Shown here: positions 14,572 through 22,098 of the stretch, piece after piece
Position numbering within the stretch: the stretch's first letter is position 1
Layout: each line of letters starts with the position of its first letter
NCBI GenBank assembly: GCA_003233475.1
Contig: QILU01000072.1
Coordinates: forward strand, 1 to 25,812
Direction of reading: 5' to 3'
From: Ahrensia sp.
GTDB taxonomy: Bacteria; Pseudomonadota; Alphaproteobacteria; Rhizobiales; Rhizobiaceae
DNA: 25,812 bases
The notes under the pieces: generated by a model
Seen by the model: the letters and a program-made list of their open reading frames with translations, nothing else
Told to the model about the DNA's origin: nothing
Databases searched by the model: none
Translations under genes and position numbers: made by a program

Positions 14572-15908
14572 GCCAATACAACAATGTTAGAGGGCGATTG
14601 CTCATCTCCAACGATAGTTGATACAGTTTTATGGCTTCCCTTGGTTTGGTAACCCTGTTCAACGCCGGTTGTGTAACAAAATTCCCCGGCCAGCGCCTTG
14701 GATTTTAGTTCCTTGTTGTGTTTTTCCAGTTTGGCGGAGCGGTTGACACTTGGCCCGATTACAGTGGCTTCAAGCCGGTCTCCGTCCCCCACTACACCAA
14801 ACACAACCGCGCCGGCGGTAACCGCCATGTTGACGGTCAATTGCGATGCCGGCCCATCCCAACTCTTTTGATCCTCAATAATTTCATCAATGCAGCGAAG
14901 GGCGTTGGCACAATAGTTTTTATCGTCTGAAGACGGGGCAAAGGTAGCCATTATTCCATCACCAATAAATTTGTCCACAATGCCGTTATGTTTATGAACG
15001 ATGGGAACAATCTTGTGCTGGTAATCGGACAACAGGCTCATGGTCTTGTCCGGCGGCATATCAATGACCAATTGGGTGAACCCGCGAATATCCACATTGA
15101 GAATTGCAGCATCCCGCCGCACCCCTTCTCCTGCTTCAATTCGATGGTCTGAACTGCGAATTTGCTCGGCCACGGAGTTGGCCATAAATCGCGAAAGATC
15201 GTTGGCCGCGTTTTCTTCGGCGACTGAGCTAACCAGAAAAAATTGCGCCCTTCGCACCGCAATCGCTAGAATAATGGTGAACATAATAATGGAGATAATT
15301 TTGTTAATTTCCGCCCCGATCAAGACGGTATTACTGGTCAGGTACGTCACATAACTGCGCGTAATCATCGGGTCGCCGGTGTCTATATTAACGACATAGA
15401 TCACCAGCATTGCCCAGGACAAAACAGCAAACCCTCCGGCGGCTATCACATAACGGGCTTCAAACCGCAGAGCTCGAAGGCTGATCAAAACAAAGTAATG
15501 CATCACTTCAACAGATTTTAGCGAGAAAGACGCCGGTTGATCGTATTGGATGTGAAAACTCCAAATAAGATAAGTAAGCAGCGCCATGTCGATGGCGATG
15601 GAAAGATAAATCAGCCAAACCGGACTCCGACTGAGCAGATCAATAAACAGGCGTACAAGTGTGAAAGCCAAATAAATCGTGATCACCACAGGCACTCTTG
15701 AAACCGTGTCCGGGTTCGGCTGAGGCGCTGCCAGGTAGGCTGCTCCCCAAAGGGCAAACATGACAAACTGAATTATTTTCACCAGCACTTCGCTGATGTC
15801 ATCATTGCGCGCAATGACGTTGACCACCCGTTTCGATAACTGAATACTGGCAGCACTGGGCCAAATGCCTCCCAATGCTTCACCCATTCCGCTTATCAGT
15901 CTTTTCAT
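14568..15908 (-). CDS. Class III nucleotide cyclase with multi-TM N-terminus
   Basis: 446-aa membrane cyclase. Residues 43-225 contain about six hydrophobic helices, then a linker helix 'SSVAEENAANDLSRFMANSVAEQI' and the cyclase domain (about 265-430). Metal ligands D273 ('NVDIRGFT') and D317 ('DKFIGDG') and base-contacting K313 are present, as is N389. The usual Asp in 'GDxVN' is Pro386 ('GPSVN') and the usual transition-state Arg is Lys393 ('SAKLEKHNK'). This pattern occurs in other alphaproteobacterial cyclases, so activity is likely, but substrate choice and rate are less certain. It is translationally coupled to the ferredoxin-cyclase; the two could pair, which is untested. Confidence 0.9.
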   Translation of the reverse strand: MKRLISGMGEALGGIWPSAASIQLSKRVVNVIARNDDISEVLVKIIQFVMFALWGAAYLAAPQPNPDTVSRVPVVITIYLAFTLVRLFIDLLSRSPVWLIYLSIAIDMALLTYLIWSFHIQYDQPASFSLKSVEVMHYFVLISLRALRFEARYVIAAGGFAVLSWAMLVIYVVNIDTGDPMITRSYVTYLTSNTVLIGAEINKIISIIMFTIILAIAVRRAQFFLVSSVAEENAANDLSRFMANSVAEQIRSSDHRIEAGEGVRRDAAILNVDIRGFTQLVIDMPPDKTMSLLSDYQHKIVPIVHKHNGIVDKFIGDGIMATFAPSSDDKNYCANALRCIDEIIEDQKSWDGPASQLTVNMAVTAGAVVFGVVGDGDRLEATVIGPSVNRSAKLEKHNKELKSKALAGEFCYTTGVEQGYQTKGSHKTVSTIVGDEQSPSNIVVLA

Positions 15909-16001
15909 CGCGTCAGTGTTCCAATTGCATGGGATTGTTGTCGATGGTTACTCATCTGGGCTTCACAAGCCATTCACAGTGTCGCCATTGAATTTTGATA
16001 A

Positions 16002-16859
16002 TCAAACTTTAATGACCAACCCCTCCCGCGCAGCCCAGGAGCGGTTAAACTGTTTTTTGCAATGGGCGGCAATCACATCCAGTGCAGCGTCGTCACGACT
16101 GGGGCGATGGTGAAAAATGCAATAGCGTTTCACTTTTGCAGCCTTGGAAATTCGCACCCCTTCCTGCCAGGTGGAATGGCCATAATTTGAAAATTGAGGA
16201 AACTCCGCATCCGTGTAGGTACCGTCATAAATCATCAAATCAGCACCTCGGACAAATTCTATTAACTTCTCATCCGGCTCATCAGCAATATGGGTTGTAT
16301 CGGTGATGTAGCAGATGGAGCGCCCGTTAAAATTTACCCGATAGCCAATACATTCGTCGTGGTGATTAAGCGAAAATGTTTCAATCGTTACCCCTTTGAC
16401 GGGTTTTAACACGTCTTGAGACTTAAAATCCTTGTACTTTATTTTAGCGCTAAACACTTCAGGGCCAACCGGAAAATAAGGCGAGCGCAAAAAGTTTTTT
16501 ATCATACGCCGGGTTTTATTCGGGCCGGTCAAATGCCCCGACCAGAAACTCACCTTGTTTTTTTTGTCAAACAGGGGTGAGAAAAACGGCACCCCTTCTA
16601 TGTGATCATAATGGCAGTGGGAGAAAAATATATTCAAAGTTTTACGCTTTTCACCCCGGGCATCGGCTTTTATTGCTTCCGCAGATAATTTGTCGCCAAG
16701 GCATCGCAAACCCGTGCCGGCATCGAATATCAGCCGATCATCGTCGCACAAAATTTCAACGCAAGCCGTGTTACCTCCGTACTTACTCGTTTTTCCGCAA
16801 ACGGAAGCAAGGCTGCCGCGGGCACCCCATATGCGAGCATGAAAAATTTTATTGCGCAT
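16002..16859 (-). CDS. Metallo-beta-lactamase-fold hydrolase
   Basis: 285-aa binuclear-metal hydrolase. The HxHxDH motif is HCHYDH (81-86), preceded by 'LIFDAGTGLRCLG'. Later metal ligands are in 'MIYDGTYTDAEF' (Asp), 'NYGHSTWQEGV' (His) and 'FHHRPSRDD' (His). The early 'WGARGSLASV...TSKYGGNTACVEI' pattern is typical of RNase Z-like/PhnP-like MBL proteins, a branch that includes phosphodiesterases. Lying between a cyclic-nucleotide-binding gene and two cyclases, it could be the cyclic-nucleotide phosphodiesterase of the operon. That is inferred from position only. It has no signal peptide. ATG 16859 follows the CNBD stop by 40 nt. Confidence 0.88.
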   Translation of the reverse strand: MRNKIFHARIWGARGSLASVCGKTSKYGGNTACVEILCDDDRLIFDAGTGLRCLGDKLSAEAIKADARGEKRKTLNIFFSHCHYDHIEGVPFFSPLFDKKNKVSFWSGHLTGPNKTRRMIKNFLRSPYFPVGPEVFSAKIKYKDFKSQDVLKPVKGVTIETFSLNHHDECIGYRVNFNGRSICYITDTTHIADEPDEKLIEFVRGADLMIYDGTYTDAEFPQFSNYGHSTWQEGVRISKAAKVKRYCIFHHRPSRDDAALDVIAAHCKKQFNRSWAAREGLVIKV

Positions 16860-16899
16860 TTGATCTCTGTCGAGTTGTTAAAGGTAACAGGGTTGGTTT

Positions 16900-17373
16900 T
16901 TAAGCTTTCAGCCGGGCAACTTCCTCTCGGGCTTCTGAGAGGTCGTGGGTGGTTTTTGTAAGCCGTGTAACAAGTTCTCTCAGCACCGACATGGCCAATT
17001 CGGGGCTGTCGGCAATCATATCTGTCATGTGTTGCTTTTTAATTCTCAGGGCGTCCAATTCGGTGCTGGCCATAACGCTTGCGGTCCTTGGAATATTGCT
17101 GATAATTGCCATGTCGCCGACAAACGAATTGGGGCCAAGTTCCGCGACCTTGCTGGGTTTTTTGTTGCCATCGCTGGAGACCAGAACATCAGCTGTTCCG
17201 GTTATCACCAGATAGGCTGCATCTGCATCATCACCCTGGTCGAACAACATCTCGCCCTTATTGTAAGACACGCGGTCAGAAGCGAAAGCCAGCAGTTTCA
17301 GCTTGTTTGACGGCATGGAGGCGAGCATGGGTATCGAGCGCAGCAGATCCACTTCATCTTGTAACTTGCTCAT
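16900..17373 (-). CDS. Stand-alone cyclic-nucleotide-binding domain protein
   Basis: 157-aa protein consisting of one Crp-type cNMP-binding domain (about 12-130) and a C-terminal helical/coiled segment 'LVTRLTKTTHDLSEAREEVARLKA'. There is no DNA-binding helix-turn-helix, so it is not a Crp/Fnr transcription factor. The phosphate-binding cassette reads 'FVGDMAIISNIPRTASV' (84-100). R96 for the cyclic phosphate is kept, while the usual ribose-binding Glu of FGE is Asp87. It probably acts as a cAMP-responsive adaptor on a partner protein, with the ABC-like protein 42 nt upstream in the operon as a candidate. AGGAAG precedes the ATG. Confidence 0.92.
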   Translation of the reverse strand: MSKLQDEVDLLRSIPMLASMPSNKLKLLAFASDRVSYNKGEMLFDQGDDADAAYLVITGTADVLVSSDGNKKPSKVAELGPNSFVGDMAIISNIPRTASVMASTELDALRIKKQHMTDMIADSPELAMSVLRELVTRLTKTTHDLSEAREEVARLKA

Positions 17374-17415
17374 AATTTTCTTCCTATCCTAATCGGATTT
17401 ATCCTTGTTTCCTGT

Positions 17416-20187
17416 TTACGCAATCAATGCTGCGTATGCTTCATTTTCTTCCAACAGTTCTTTTGGCGTTGCCATTTGAGAAAAGCGCTGGCGTTCGAAC
17501 AACATTACATTGTCAAATTCACTCGCCATTTCCGCTGAGGTCAATACCCAGAGCAGGCCAAATGGTTTGTGACCATCTTTTCCCCGGGCACGGTCCAAAA
17601 CCTTCTTAACAATTCTATTCTGGGCACGCGAATCGAGTGAGTTGAGGCCGCGATTGATAATCAGCATGTCGCTGCCTTTCAGCAGGGCACGGGCGAGAAG
17701 CACCCGTTGCCGATAACTTTCAGAAAGCCGTTTACCGCCCGTACCAATATCAAAATCCAGCCCAACCCGGAAAATGTCATCCTCAAGCTTATATTCAATC
17801 AGCAGTTCCCGGATAATTTCTCGTATCTGGTCAGATGCATTTGAGAAACCGTGGGCAATGCGGCCAAACAAAATGTTGTCCTGTACAGAATTCAACGGGT
17901 TATAGACGGCCACGTCATATATACTGATCCGGTTTTGCATGTCCTGTGGCAGGCCTTCGAGAAATTTCTTGCGCGCCGTCAATATGCGTTCCTGCAATTC
18001 TTTATCCAGCAGTCGCAACCGGTTGCGCTGTTCCACATATTCAAAGGGCAACTGCAAAATCATCAAGCGGTCCGCTTCAGTTACCCCGTCAAACCCTAAA
18101 TCCTTTGCACGGCCAAGAATTGGCGGATAGGCCTCCAATTGCTCAGGCGTCATAAAATTCAATTGCTCAAAAAACGGGTTGTCGGGGGAAAGATCGGCAA
18201 ACAGCTCAATTGCGGTTTCGGCGAGTTCCACGCCCATTTCAAACATATTCCGGTCCAGACCGGTTTCCTTCAAAACACTGCGCAAATAGTCATTCTCCAC
18301 CAATTGGTCAGCGGTCAGATCATCTTTTTCAACGGCTGTACCAAACAACAGGTTTTCAGCAATGGTTGCATGTTCATTGTAAGATGCACGATCCCAGATT
18401 TCCACAACTTCCCCCAAGGGAGAACCGCCAATCCGCGCATGCAATTCAGCTCGAACATCAAGCAGCTTTTTGCACAATTCGGGCCGTTCTTTTGGGCTGA
18501 TCATCTGGCGCATCGCCAGATCGTAAACCGTCTCGTCCATCTCTACCAATTTGAGAACGTTCAGTATTTTTGGGTAAATCTCATCCGGCCCGGAAATGCC
18601 CATCGCATCATAATCCACCCAGTCGGCGTAATAGTCGAGCAATGTATTGCCCGAGGCTATTGCCTCTGCATGAGAATTTGGATGGGTATCAATCGTTAAA
18701 TCCGTTTCATCCCGTGGCCGCAGCGGGGCATGTTTGTTTACGTAAAGCAGTGAACCCAGAAGCGATGACTGGGGCAGATAGGATTCACTACCGGCATAAG
18801 ACAACCGCCTGCCGCGCACTGATTGCGGCAGATCAGCCAGGGTGTTGCCGTTAATCCGCAGCCGGCCGGAGGTGGGGTTTATCAACCCTGCCAGCACGTT
18901 TGCCATGGTGCCGGCACCCGAGCCCAGCGGGCCGATAGCTGCGGTAATGCTGTTTATGGGTAGCGAAAAATCAGCGTCTTCCAAAAGTACCGATCCGGTT
19001 TCATCCGTAACATTCAGATTGCTCACTTCAATTGAGCCCTCAAGCGGGGGAACTGGATCGCTGGAAGGCGCCTGCATTTGGGCATCAACCATCTCGCTGA
19101 CATTAAACTGTTCAACGATTTGCGCATATTTTATGTTGATATCCACCCGTTTTTGATCCCACATGATCAATCCGTTGATTGGCGATGGCAGGTCTTTATA
19201 GGCGTTGATAACACCGAGCAGTTGCCCCACATTCAGCGAACCACGGATGGCAAAATATCCGCCGACCACATAAAACAGAAACGGCGTGAGCTGGGCCAGC
19301 AGATTGTTCAAAAATTTGATAAAGAATTTTCGTTGATACAATTCATACCTAATGAAAAATATTTTCCCCAGCCGACTGGAGAGTTCCGCCCGTTCATAGT
19401 TCGATGTATCGTTGACATGAACAGCAGTAATACCATCGACAATTTCGCCAATCCGACCCGATAAAAGCCGAGCTGTGAGTTGGCGCATGCGCCCCAACTC
19501 CAATACCCTGCGGCGTAAATGAGGAATAAGCGTGACCTGAACCGCAATAATGGAGACCGCGATCATCCCCAACCAAAAATTCTGGGTGAGAATAAATATA
19601 AAAGCCACGAGCGCCTGTCCGCCGAGATATACTGGTTGCACAAAAGCGTCTCCGATAAATTCACCAAACGGCTCCACCTCGTCCTTTACCATGGAGGCTA
19701 TTTCCGAGCCCTTCACCCGCTTGAAATGATGGATTGGAAAACGCAACACCCGGTCGGTGAGCTGGTAGCGCATCCGCCGCAGCATGCGTTCCCCCAGCCG
19801 ACCCTTATAGGTGTTGATATAAAATTTGAACAGGCCATTGATGCAAACCAGAACCAAAAACAGGCAGGAAAGTGCGATCAGAAAGGGCCAGCGCTCCAGA
19901 TCAAACCCTTCAAAAACCTGCCACGATGCGCCGCCCAGAAAATCCGGTAGAGCAAGGTTCAAATCAAGAAATTTACGGGTCGCGCCCACCTGCTCAAAAC
20001 CAACCCCCTGGATAGGCTGGTTGATAATTCGCACCGGCAGGTCCAGCACCAGGAAATAGGTTGGCATGGATGCAACGATAACCAGCAAGATCCAAATTTG
20101 CTCCGAGCGGGTATGACGCCACACATAGCGCAGCAGGTTTTTGTCCAGCGGCCGATTTCGCTCTTCAAATGAATTGGCTTCAGCCAA
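17416..20187 (-). CDS. ABC exporter-like protein with degenerate, expanded nucleotide-binding domain
   Basis: 923-aa protein (from the TTG at 20187, which has AAGGGG 6 nt upstream; ATG 20217 is the alternative). Residues 32-315 form an ABC-exporter membrane domain with about six helices. The nucleotide-binding part starts near 380. Its P-loop is GPLGSGAGT (419-427), where the ATP-binding Lys is replaced. The signature is LSESYRQR (821-828) instead of LSGGQ. Walker B is IINRGLNSLD (843-852), without the usual Asp-Glu. The H-loop His is absent ('VLTSAEMA'). About 290 residues are inserted between the first Q-loop-like LPQ (471-473) and the signature, including two further '..N(L/I)LFG' segments (603-616, 762-775). 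ATP hydrolysis looks unlikely. It is the first gene of the cyclase operon. Confidence 0.88.
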   Translation of the reverse strand: MAEANSFEERNRPLDKNLLRYVWRHTRSEQIWILLVIVASMPTYFLVLDLPVRIINQPIQGVGFEQVGATRKFLDLNLALPDFLGGASWQVFEGFDLERWPFLIALSCLFLVLVCINGLFKFYINTYKGRLGERMLRRMRYQLTDRVLRFPIHHFKRVKGSEIASMVKDEVEPFGEFIGDAFVQPVYLGGQALVAFIFILTQNFWLGMIAVSIIAVQVTLIPHLRRRVLELGRMRQLTARLLSGRIGEIVDGITAVHVNDTSNYERAELSSRLGKIFFIRYELYQRKFFIKFLNNLLAQLTPFLFYVVGGYFAIRGSLNVGQLLGVINAYKDLPSPINGLIMWDQKRVDINIKYAQIVEQFNVSEMVDAQMQAPSSDPVPPLEGSIEVSNLNVTDETGSVLLEDADFSLPINSITAAIGPLGSGAGTMANVLAGLINPTSGRLRINGNTLADLPQSVRGRRLSYAGSESYLPQSSLLGSLLYVNKHAPLRPRDETDLTIDTHPNSHAEAIASGNTLLDYYADWVDYDAMGISGPDEIYPKILNVLKLVEMDETVYDLAMRQMISPKERPELCKKLLDVRAELHARIGGSPLGEVVEIWDRASYNEHATIAENLLFGTAVEKDDLTADQLVENDYLRSVLKETGLDRNMFEMGVELAETAIELFADLSPDNPFFEQLNFMTPEQLEAYPPILGRAKDLGFDGVTEADRLMILQLPFEYVEQRNRLRLLDKELQERILTARKKFLEGLPQDMQNRISIYDVAVYNPLNSVQDNILFGRIAHGFSNASDQIREIIRELLIEYKLEDDIFRVGLDFDIGTGGKRLSESYRQRVLLARALLKGSDMLIINRGLNSLDSRAQNRIVKKVLDRARGKDGHKPFGLLWVLTSAEMASEFDNVMLFERQRFSQMATPKELLEENEAYAALIA

Positions 20188-20434
20188 CGAAAACCCCTTA
20201 AAAATAATTAAGTACATACTCTGCACGAACCATAAAACATGGAGAATGTTTAACAAGTGCGTTTTTGCACACATTTTACACCTACCTTGTTGTAGGGGGC
20301 TTCTCTTAGATTGCCCATAAATTAAAGATTCATTAACCAAGTTGCTTTTCAAAATGGTACGCCAAACCACCGTCATACTTTCAGCGTTCTTGCGAGGCAG
20401 AGAACGGGCACTCCAGAGTACAGAAATACAATAA
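20188..20434. promoter_or_regulatory. Divergent promoter region between the ABC-cyclase operon and the GH25 gene
   Basis: 247 nt without a supported gene. The open reading frame of the ABC gene continues through it, but without homology. It contains the CtrA-type site at 20322-20337. Other than that I see no clear operator, and -10/-35 boxes could not be assigned reliably. Confidence 0.5.
20322..20337 (+). promoter_or_regulatory. CtrA binding site with embedded GANTC
   Basis: TTAAAGATTCATTAAC matches the full CtrA consensus TTAA-N7-TTAAC exactly. GATTC (20327-20331), a CcrM methylation site, lies inside the 7-nt spacer. It is about 100 nt upstream of the GH25 start codon and 135 nt upstream of the ABC-like gene start, so it could control either or both. 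Confidence 0.65.
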
Positions 20435-21241
20435 ATGAAATTTATCCGCATCCCGCCATTCTTGTCACTTGCGCTCGCGTCAGTTGTGCTCGCCGCGTGC
20501 ACGCAGCCCAATTACACTGTGGAAAAAGTCCTGCGGGTGAACTCCATCGCCCACCTTAAATATGGTGATTACGATCCGGTTCGTATCCAGGGCCGCCAAC
20601 CCAGAGAATTTGCTGTCCACGGGATCGATATTTCCCGCTATAATGAAACAATCGACTGGCCGCGGATAAAACGGGCCGGTGTGGATTTTGCATTTATCAA
20701 GGCTACCGAAGGTAAGGATAACCGGGACGTTCGCTACTCAGAACATTGGCAGGCTGCACGCCGTGCCGGAATACCCCGAAGCGCCTATCATTTCTACTAT
20801 TTCTGCGCGACACCTGAAGCCCAGGCCCGCAATTACATCAATACCGTGCCCAAATCCGACCGCTCCCTGCCCCCGATCTTAGACGTCGAATGGAACCCTA
20901 ATTCTCCCACCTGTACCAAACGTCCTTCACCCCGCGTGGTGCGCGACCTTTTGGGGCGCTGGTTGCGGATAATAGAAAAGCACTACGGTCAAAAGCCGAT
21001 AATTTACACCACGGTGGATTTTCACCGGGAAAATCTCGCTCAGGGCGGGTTGCCAAATTATCAATACTGGCTGCGCTCGGTAATAGCGGAACCCAAATAT
21101 GTCTATAGCAAGCGTGATTGGACCTTTTGGCAATACACCGGCACCGGTAAAATCCCCGGCATCAAAGGCAAAGTCGACATCAATGCCTACAAAGGGTCAC
21201 GCGATAATTGGAACAAATGGCTGGCGGCAAACCGGCGGTAG
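20435..21241 (+). CDS. GH25 lysozyme-like lipoprotein
   Basis: 268-aa glycoside hydrolase family 25 (Chalaropsis-type lysozyme/muramidase) protein that should cut peptidoglycan between N-acetylmuramic acid and N-acetylglucosamine. Residues 1-22 form a lipoprotein signal with lipobox LAAC (19-22, lipidated C22). The catalytic domain runs from about 60 to 265: 'GIDISRYNETIDW' with D65, 'AFIKATEG', 'HFYYF', 'ILDVEWN' with D150 and E152 (the catalytic DxE pair), and 'DWTFWQYTGTG'. It is probably periplasm-facing on the outer membrane. It is divergent from the ABC-cyclase operon and shares the CtrA-site region, which fits cell-cycle-timed wall remodelling. Confidence 0.93.
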   Translation: MKFIRIPPFLSLALASVVLAACTQPNYTVEKVLRVNSIAHLKYGDYDPVRIQGRQPREFAVHGIDISRYNETIDWPRIKRAGVDFAFIKATEGKDNRDVRYSEHWQAARRAGIPRSAYHFYYFCATPEAQARNYINTVPKSDRSLPPILDVEWNPNSPTCTKRPSPRVVRDLLGRWLRIIEKHYGQKPIIYTTVDFHRENLAQGGLPNYQYWLRSVIAEPKYVYSKRDWTFWQYTGTGKIPGIKGKVDINAYKGSRDNWNKWLAANRR

Positions 21242-21421
21242 TTTGTTTTAGGCGATCGAATAAGGCAATCAAAAACCCCTTGCCCTTTTAGCCATTCCCC
21301 CCTATATCGCTCTCGTGTCTGTTGGCACAAACAATCTCGTGTTCAATACACATCATGGCCCTTGCTGGACGACATCCTGGCCCCGGGCGTCTTTATTATT
21401 CTCAAATATAGGAGTATCCTG

Positions 21422-21691
21422 ATGTCGATTACGCCTGAGCGCAAAGCTGAGTTGATTAAAGAATACGCCATTCAAGATGGTGATACGGGTTCCCCGGAAG
21501 TCCAGGTTGCGATCCTTACTGAACGGATTAACAATTTAACCGGACATTTCAAAGACAACAAAAAGGATAACCATTCCCGCCGGGGTCTTTTGAAAATGGT
21601 GGCAACCCGCCGTTCGCTTCTCGATTATACCAAGCGCAAAGACGAAGAGCGTTATCAAAAGCTCATCAAAAGTCTCGGCATCCGCCGATAG
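21422..21691 (+). CDS. rpsO: 30S ribosomal protein S15
   Basis: 89-aa ribosomal protein that binds 16S rRNA helices 20-22 early in assembly. The sequence '[16 protein letters not shown]', '[24 protein letters not shown]', '[26 protein letters not shown]' and '[12 protein letters not shown]' is textbook S15 at normal length. The start at ATG 21422 has GGAG at 21411-21414; the frame extension to 21362 is not homologous. It precedes pnp as in most proteobacteria, though the usual upstream truB is replaced here by the GH25 gene. Confidence 0.98.
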   Translation: MSITPERKAELIKEYAIQDGDTGSPEVQVAILTERINNLTGHFKDNKKDNHSRRGLLKMVATRRSLLDYTKRKDEERYQKLIKSLGIRR

Positions 21692-21700
21692 TTTAATGAA

Positions 21701-21738
21701 TTCAAACGGCGGGCTTTTTTAAGTTTCGCCGTTTTGAA
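21701..21738 (+). terminator. Terminator-like inverted repeat after rpsO
   Basis: TTCAAACGGCG (21701-21711) pairs with CGCCGTTTTGAA (21727-21738) apart from one extra base. The loop contains a T6 run after GGGC. It lies 10 nt past the rpsO stop. It could terminate, or act as an rpsO-pnp processing/3'-protecting hairpin. Confidence 0.55.
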
Positions 21739-21798
21739 GAAATTTTTGGCAACCGTTGCGTCGGGCCAAAATTTTGAAGTAGGTAAGAGTGGTCTTTT

Positions 21799-21866
21799 AG
21801 GTCAAGGGGCAGGATTATCAGCCGCACAAATTTAGTGCTGCTTATTGTCTTGCCCTTGGCGGACCT
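21799..21866 (+). promoter_or_regulatory. Long leader stem-loop upstream of pnp
   Basis: AGGTC (21799-21803) pairs with GACCT (21862-21866). Above a one-sided bulge, CAAGGGGCA pairs with TGCCCTTG, and near the loop GCxGCAC pairs with GTGCxGC. In E. coli a similar rpsO-pnp stem is cut by RNase III and used by PNPase for autoregulation. The pairing is seen by eye; the role is inferred. Confidence 0.5.
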
Positions 21867-22098
21867 GACAGAAAGGGGTGTTTGCCCTTTAACGAGTGAA
21901 CGCACAATAAGGTGCGTCGTATGTGGCAAATACTTTTATTGCAGATCGTTTCTGCATATCTGACGCTGAGTTTTTTATTGCTCCTGCAATGAAAATCAGC
22001 CGGGCAAATAGTCCGCAAGACCCTCGCACCATCGATGCAACAATTGCGGCTTAGGACGCAGCGATAGGCGCTGTGTGGTCGTTTGAAGGAAAATACGT

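Larger units (their letters stand above)
21692..22098 (+). promoter_or_regulatory. rpsO-pnp intergenic region
   Basis: 407 nt between rpsO and pnp. It holds a terminator-like inverted repeat (21701-21738), a long imperfect stem-loop (21799-21866), a small hairpin ACGCAC/GTGCGT (21900-21917) and the pnp ribosome-binding site AAGGA (about 22086-22090). A 23-codon hydrophobic open frame at 21920 is noted as a finding but not called as a gene. Confidence 0.55.

Noticed and set aside
18139..18699. 186-codon plus-strand open frame opposite the ABC-like gene
   Set aside because: Antisense to a long coding region with recognisable exporter and NBD-like segments; composition is that of a reverse-frame shadow.
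20218..20511. N-terminal extension of the ABC-like protein by about 108 residues
   Set aside because: The extension runs through the CtrA site and into the GH25 gene on the opposite strand and has no transporter-like sequence. A TTG with AAGGGG (20187) or the ATG at 20217 is more credible.
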